A stretch of DNA of 64,000 nucleotides from Anaeramoeba flamelloides (Eukaryota > Metamonada > Anaeramoebidae): positions 10,912,001-10,976,000 of the forward strand of contig JANTQA010000032.1 of the NCBI GenBank assembly GCA_027625915.1. Direction: 5' to 3'. Below the pieces are notes generated by a model. That model had not been told where the DNA came from and ran no database searches. It worked only from the letters and a program-made list of their open reading frames with translations. Shown here piece after piece: positions 57,525 to 64,000 of this stretch. Each line of letters begins with the position of its first letter. The first letter of the stretch is position 1. The position numbers and the translations under genes are program-made.

Positions 57525-58050
57525 CCCAGAAGAATATGATATGTTTCTTAAATTTGATGCGAAATGTAGATTAATAGCTAAAAAAAATCAATTTTTTTTT
57601 ATAATTGGATAATTAACCAAGAGATTATTTTGTCAAATTATTTTTATATATCTTGGAAACATATTGATGCTACAAGAATTTTAAAAAAGAAAACAAAACT
57701 AACCATTCTCTGGGATCTTATATTGATGATTATTGAGTTAATTTTTGAAAATCAAAAATTAGAAAAATAGTTACTCTTATGAAGTTCTAAATAGGAATTA
57801 TTAAAAATTACTGAAATACTATTATTTTAGTTTCTATTTTTAAATTTTGGTCAAGTAATTCATAAAAAAATTTTCAAAATGAGAACTTTTAATAGTGATC
57901 ATTAGTAACAAATCGAATAATTTATTGTTCAATAATATTTATAATTGATTTTCTTACTAGTCATTTGAACCGTAGAGTATTAATATGATTTACTTCCAAT
58001 TCCATCAACCTTTGATTATCAACACATTCACCTTAAAGTTGATGCATTAA
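57525..58050 (-). mobile_element. TTAA family A, decayed inverted copy 3
   Basis: About 520 bp match the reverse complement of the left two-thirds of the 26-790 element (GCGAAATGTAGATTA, AATAGTTACT, AGTGATCATTAGTAACAAAT, AGTCATTTGAACCGTAGAG). The end near 58050 has lost a clean TTAA tip and the other end is missing. Confidence 0.65.
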
Positions 58051-58224
58051 ATGTTCAAAAAAAATTTAATGAACAAAAACAATTATTACTAATTCAACAA
58101 TTCAAAAAAAATAAATAAATTCTATGTTAAAATTTTATTAAGGACATATAATTAAAAATAACAAAGGGTTTCGGAAAAAAAAAATAAAAAAAAAAAAATA
58201 AGAAAATAAATGTCAACATAATAA

Positions 58225-61200
58225 TTATTTTTTTTGGTTGTATAATTGTAAAACTGAATGATATAAATCATGGATTTCATGATTGGAATCGAAATTTTCA
58301 AAAGAGATTTGCTTTAAGGTATGGAAAATTGAAATAAAATTTTTTTGGATTATATGTTTCCAATTTTTCGAATTCTTACCTATTACGAAAAGCACTCTTA
58401 ATATTCCAGTAATTTGTTCAAAATTTTTCTTATTTGAAGAATTTTTTTTAATTTTTCTAATTTTTTGTAACAAAATACTACAAAGATTTCTCAGCAATTC
58501 ATTTGCTTCATTTGAGGTAATATTATTTGAAAGGAAAAAAATAATTTTTGAAAATAATTTTAAATATTGATGTTGTTTTAATTGTTTTAAATTTTTACAA
58601 ATCAAAATTAAATAATATCTCCAAAAAAAATTTTGTAATAGAAACAAATTTATATTTTGTGAATTAAATTGGGCATTTAGAATTTCAATAAATTCTAATA
58701 TGATTTCATTATCTTTATCATTGTTCTCATTGTTATTTTTTTGTATTATTATTTCATTATCGTTATTAATTATTGAATCGGCATCAATATCTGCATTGAT
58801 GGAAGTTGATTGTATCAAAATATGAATTAATAATTGATAAATGGATTTAAAATTCATTTTTAATAAATCTTTAGAATTTAAAATATATTTTATTAAGAAT
58901 AGCATTATTTTTAAATATTTGGCATTAATAAAGTATCTGGGAATTACAAAATTTGAATTATTTTGAACTATTAATTCTAAAGAAATTGATTTTTTATTTG
59001 AAATGAAAAAATATTTTTGATAATCATTCAGAAATATTGATAGAATTAAGGGGATTTTTTTTTTATTTAACAAAACCAAATAATATATTAAATCGATCAT
59101 CAATTTGGAAATGTGTATATGGTTTTTTTCAAAATAATATAAAGGTTTGATCAATTTTTTAATTAATTTTTTCCAATTTGTCCAATTTTTTAAATATTTA
59201 TAATCTTTAGAATTATTACTATTATAAAAATATTTTTTTTTTTTGTTGATCCAACTTAATGATTTATTAAAAACTTTTATTATCAATTCAATTAATTCGA
59301 TATTTATTCTATAATTCTTATTTTCTTCTTCAAATTGAAAATTTTTTTTTACTAAATCATTTTTTTTGTTATTCTCATCATCACCACCACCACCTCTCTC
59401 TGTGCCATGGCCATCGCCATCATCATTATCATCATCATCATCATCATCATTTTTTGTTTCTTTATTGTTAAAATTATTCTCATTATCAATCTCAACAAAA
59501 AATAGATCTAATCTCTCTATTAAAAATTTCGTAAGGTAAGTATATCCCTGGTATTGTAAAAAATTCATTTTATCATCAAAATCTACCAATAATGAAGACA
59601 AAATATTCAAGGTGTTAAAGGGTGACTGAATTAAATAATTATATTTTTTTAAAACCAATTGAATATAATTGGTTCTAAAATCATTAAATTTAATAAAATT
59701 ATTTTGAATAATTTTTATTAACAAGTTTTCAATTTCTTGATATTCTTGAGAAACCAATATAATATTTTTTAAACTAAAACGAAATGTTTCGGATAATATC
59801 ATAAACTTTTCAAATGCCTGTGAACGTTCTATACAAAATTTAATAATTTGGAAATAGATTAATAAAGTTTTTTTATTATAATTTATGATTTGTTTCTTTG
59901 AATGGTCAATAATAATGGTAAAATTATCAAATTTCTTTCTTTTATCGTTATATTCGGTTAATAGTAAAAAATTCATTTCGGATATTTCAAAGCCCTTTTT
60001 AATAAATAATAAAATATCTGGGATTATTAATATTTGTTCGTTATAGTTATCTATAATTAAAAAAATTTTCCAAATGGTTTTAAAATTTTCTGCAAAAAGT
60101 TGACTAGTTTTTTCCCCTTTTAGGCAAAGTGTCAATAATTGTAATAATTGGATAAGAAGGGAATTTTTATTTGTTTCTTTTTTATTAAAATAATATTCAT
60201 CATCATCATCATCACAACCTTCTTCATCCTCATCGAAATAGTCTTGATTAAAATTTTTATTATAATAAATATTCGTAATTTTTTTTTTTTTTTTCAACAA
60301 ATTTAAAAAAAAATTAAATAAATCTTTAAACAGTTTAATAATAATCTCATTCTCTTCATTGATTTGCTCAATCAAAGTTTTTAATAAGTTTGAAGTTTCC
60401 CGTTGTATTTTCTTTGAATTGGATTTAATCAGCCATTTTTCTAGCCACTTTTGATTGTCTAATAACCAATTCCGAACCAAGACTTTATTTTTACTAAAGT
60501 TTTTTAAATTTTGTAAAAAATCAATAATTAATAAATTATTATATTTTTTTTTGTTATTATTAAGAGAATGGATATTCGTATTAGTATTAACATTTGAATG
60601 TTTGTCAAATAATTTGAAAATTTTGATCATTGTTGGGTTGACAAAGGTTTTAATTTCCAATATTGAATTAAATAATTGGAAAATTTTTTTAAAATCTAAA
60701 TTATTAATATCTTTTTTTAAATATAATTTAATCGTTTTTTCATAATAGTTTTTCACTGATTGAGAAAATATCGAAAAGATATTTGATAAATTTACCAAAT
60801 TTATTTCCTTTTGGAAAATCTCAATCAAAAAATTTGTATCAAATAATAATAATTTATCTTCTGCAGATAAAATTTTAATTGGATTATTATTTTTTTTCGT
60901 AAAATATTTTTTAATAATTAATTCAATAATCACCACAATATAATAAAATTGATGTTTATTATTTTCATTATAATCCAAAGAATTGCTTAATTTATTAATT
61001 TTTTCATAATATAAATTAGTAAATTTTGTAATGATATTTGAATAGAAAAAATATTTTAAAAAATATTTTGATGAATTGATCAGATCATAGCATAAATACA
61101 AATAATCATAATAAGTTTTAAAATAAATTAATGGCTCAGAATGGAAATTTATTATTAACTTTAAATAATTAATAATAATGGAATTCGATTGTAATTCCCA

Positions 61201-62092
61201 ATTAAAGTTATCATTGTCATCGCCATCAATCGAAGAAGAATTGCTTCTAGTTTTACCCTTCTTATTCCTTTTGTTTAAATTATTCGAAAAGCTTTTACTT
61301 TTATTAAACAAATACTTGTTATTTTTTTTATTTACATTAGTGGTTTTTAATTTTTTAATTTCATCTTTAATTAATTTTAATTCTGAGGGTATTAAACCAA
61401 TCATTGCCGAAGTGAAAATTTTAATAAATTGCTTTCGAATTAATTTTATTGGGCAATTTAATAAAATTTCTTCAAACCATTGCATTTTACATTTTGTTAA
61501 AAACCATTTACTTACATGAACGTTTTCTTTTAAATAGTTAATAATATTTTGGACAATAATGGAACTTTTGTTTTTAAATTTTGAATAAGAAAATATTTTA
61601 ATAAAATAAATTAATAAAAATTGTAAAAAATTGTTATCCTTAATAAACTTTGTATTTTTAATCACCTTTTGTAAAAATTTTAAAAATTGTTCTTCAAATA
61701 TGTAGTTTCTAAATTGGAATTTTGAATTTTCTGATTGTATTTCGTTCATTAAATATTTATTTATTCGTTTTTTTTTAAAAAATGGTACCAAATTGAGATT
61801 TTTATTAATAGTATCAATTCTTTGATAAATTAATATATAAGCAGAATAATTTTTTTCTTCATAAATTATTTGCCTTTCATATTCATCAGACGATTCATCA
61901 ATTATAATTTCTTCTTTACCTCCAAAGCATTCATCCTTAATATTCTCTGGATCAAATTCTTTTATTATTTTATCATCAAATCTATACCATTTTTCATTAT
62001 TAGTGTTATAAATATTATTATCATTATTATTATTGTCTGTTGTTTTATTACCATTGTTCTCATTCTTGTTTATCTTCAAATTACTACCACTT

Positions 62093-62157
<65 letters not shown>

Positions 62158-64000
62158 TCTACTTGTTGTTCTATCCTTGATAAAAGAGTAATAATGTCCT
62201 CTATTTGAGGTACCCCTGTGTACAATTATACCAGTTAATTCGTATTCATAACATTTTTTTTTCACATTATTCATTTTTTTCAAATTTGTATAATTTTCTT
62301 TTGAATTATAATTCTTATTACTATATTTCATTTTGAAATAATCTTTAGTATATTTATACATATCTAATTTCAATGGGAATTTGTATTTAGAATTAATTTT
62401 ATATCTATTTTTTATTTTAAAATCCCATTCAAATCTTTTTAAATGTAATATTAAATTTTTTGGTAAATCTAAAAATAAAGATCTTTTATTGATATTTGCC
62501 TTTTTATTTAATTCTTTAATGAAAATTTGATTATCACCACTTAATTCCTCTATTTGTACATATTGGTCTAAAGAATCAAACAAATTTTTTTTATTTTCAA
62601 CATCTAAAGAAATTGCTGTAAAATCCTCAATTCTCTCTGTAATTTTACCTGTTTCTCTAATAATTATTTGGTTAATTAATTTGCCACCAAAAAAATTTTT
62701 TAATAATTTTTTTTCAGAATTACTTTTAATATTATTTTCCAAATGGGAAAGAAATAATGTCAAAAATTCATAAACATCCATTTGTTTCGTAAGATCTATC
62801 GGCTGGCCAGTGAAATCTAAAAATATTTTTGCAAAACTTAAAGTATTAACATATTTTTTTTTACTAACTAATAAATTTGCAAAAACCAATTGTAATTGAT
62901 ATAGGAAATTCCCATTATAATGATTTAAGTGAATATTCTTCTTTTTATTTTGATTGCTATGATCAATATTATTCTTCTTTTTATTATTATGATTATTATT
63001 CTGATTACTATTATTATTGTTAATATCAGTGGTTGGTATTCTTAATGAAAATAATTTTTCTCTAAATTGTGGTATCATAAAGAATTGTTGTAATAATGAA
63101 TTCATATAGCAAGTGTTACTTAAATTTTTTAATCCAAGAAAATTTTGATTGATTTTTTTTGATTCAAAATCAATACTATAATACCAAGTTTCAGGTTTTT
63201 CAATATTTTTAATTTTATTATAAAATAATTTGGAAATTTTATTTAAATTTTCTTTGTTATTATGAATTAATTCATATAATAAATCCAGCCCAATTAATCT
63301 ACTTTTATTATTTTTTAATTTGGGGCCTTCAATAAATTTATTTTTAAGTTTTAAATTAAATAGTTGGTTAAATACTTCTAATGTTAATTCTAAAGAATTT
63401 AATTTAAAAGTTGGAATATTTTTAATCATGATCAATAATATTTTTAAATAACCAATTAGATTATTATCGATTATTTGAGGATTTTCTTCATAAAAGGGGT
63501 TCGAGTGGAACTGCTTTTTTAAAAAAGTAAAAAATTGATCAAAGGTTATTTTATATTTGGTATTAAACAAATTCATTTTAATTATTTCTTCAAGTAAATT
63601 AAAAAACTCCTTGTTATATATCTTGATAGATTTTTCTTTAAATTCATTAATTTTTGAAATCAAATTTATTAATTTCCGAATAAAATATATTTGATATGAA
63701 TTAGTATTTGTTGGGTTTTCATATTGACATAAATTTTTGATCATCAAACTAATTAATTTTCTAAAATTTTCATTTGGTGATAAAATTAAACAATGGATTA
63801 TCCATGATCTCATATTTTTATATTCTAAAATACTTTTTTTCCATATTTTTTTTTGTCTGGAATTGCATGCTGAAATAATCAGTGATACTGAATAATAATA
63901 GGATTCATGAGTTTTTTTGATCAATAACCTATTTTCTAAATTGGAATTATATAAAATGATTTCCATCAAAATATTTAAAAATTTTGGTATAATTAAATTG
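58225..64000 (-). CDS. USP9X/USP24/USP34-class ubiquitin C-terminal hydrolase, 5' partial
   Basis: An uninterrupted frame of more than 1,920 codons ends at 58225 and is still open at the right edge of the window, so the N-terminal part is missing; relatives are 2,500-3,500 residues. Residue numbers count from 63969. The Cys box GLKNLSNTCYMNSLLQQ carries the nucleophile (Cys287, codon 63111-63109). The His box GTSNRGHYYSFI carries His592, and WYRFDD follows. DVYEFLTLF and LILHLKRFEWDF are the expected intervening blocks. The protein should remove ubiquitin from substrates. The zinc-ribbon cysteines of USP9X-type fingers are replaced (IRETGKITERIEDF; FIKELNKKANINKR). An Asn10-Ser11 run and Asn/Asp-rich insert separate the His and Asp parts. 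The C-terminal ~1,200 residues are helical repeats with Asp-rich runs, as in the large USPs. No intron is seen. Confidence 0.92.
59395..59455 (-). repeat. Asp-encoding TCA/ATC microsatellite
   Basis: Repeated ATC units encode an Asp run followed by a Gly/Asp-rich stretch in the C-terminal part of the deubiquitinase. Confidence 0.75.
62095..62157 (-). repeat. Adjacent (ACT)n and (ATT)n microsatellites in coding sequence
   Basis: (ACT)11 at 62095-62127 and (ATT)10 at 62128-62157 encode Ser11 and Asn10 on the minus strand between the catalytic His and Asp segments of the deubiquitinase. Confidence 0.85.

Noticed and set aside
58283-62208. Plus-strand open stretches opposite the deubiquitinase
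   Set aside because: All are shadows; one is merely the translation of the (ACT)n/(ATT)n microsatellites.

Overview
The window is about 64 kb of very AT-rich (roughly four-fifths A+T) eukaryotic nuclear DNA. Spliceosomal introns with GT/AG ends and matching phases, a eukaryotic tRNA-Lys, a cAMP-receptor-like GPCR, B-box/coiled-coil/SPRY and TBC proteins, Asn/Ser/Asp homopolymer runs and pervasive A/T tracts suggest a free-living amoeboid protist (amoebozoan or Anaeramoeba-like). That placement is inference. All three standard stop codons are used, so the genetic code looks standard.

Genes, left to right: an unrecognised 106-residue coiled-coil protein (1259-1624, minus); the oligosaccharyltransferase subunit TMEM258/OST5 (11132-11371, minus); tRNA-Lys(UUU) (12016-12087, minus); a possible 116-residue protein (16499-16849, minus); a longin/roadblock-like protein in three exons (17777-22583, plus); a TBC1D15/17-type RabGAP whose two exons flank a 6.36 kb intron (25210-33108, plus); a two-zinc-knuckle, Asn/Lys-rich protein (38149-39456, minus); a 7TM receptor of the slime-mould cAMP-receptor class (46526-47461, minus); a two-B-box/coiled-coil/SPRY protein with a 2.36 kb intron (50284-54816, minus); and the C-terminal 1,900 or so residues of a USP9X/USP24/USP34-class deubiquitinase that runs off the right edge (58225-64000, minus). 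The genes are functionally unrelated housekeeping and signalling genes with no operon-like arrangement.

Most of the remaining DNA, including the long introns, is transposon-derived. Families I can define by eye are: (i) TTAA-bounded elements A (about 760 bp), B (about 830-1390 bp), C (about 177 bp) and a 249 bp element; (ii) TA-bounded elements sharing the terminus TAAACTCTTTTTCA, in three size classes (about 560, 620 and 710 bp) with about ten copies; (iii) a near-palindromic 200 bp Tc1/mariner-type MITE starting TACAGTCAGT; (iv) several long foldback elements; (v) a decayed non-LTR retrotransposon (LINE) with recognisable reverse-transcriptase motifs at 41.2-41.7 kb and at least five 3' ends. 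No autonomous DNA transposase, LTR element, CRISPR array or rRNA was seen.

Boundaries of repeats are given by eye and may be off by a few to tens of bases. Exon joins were checked for phase and total length by hand, not against transcripts.
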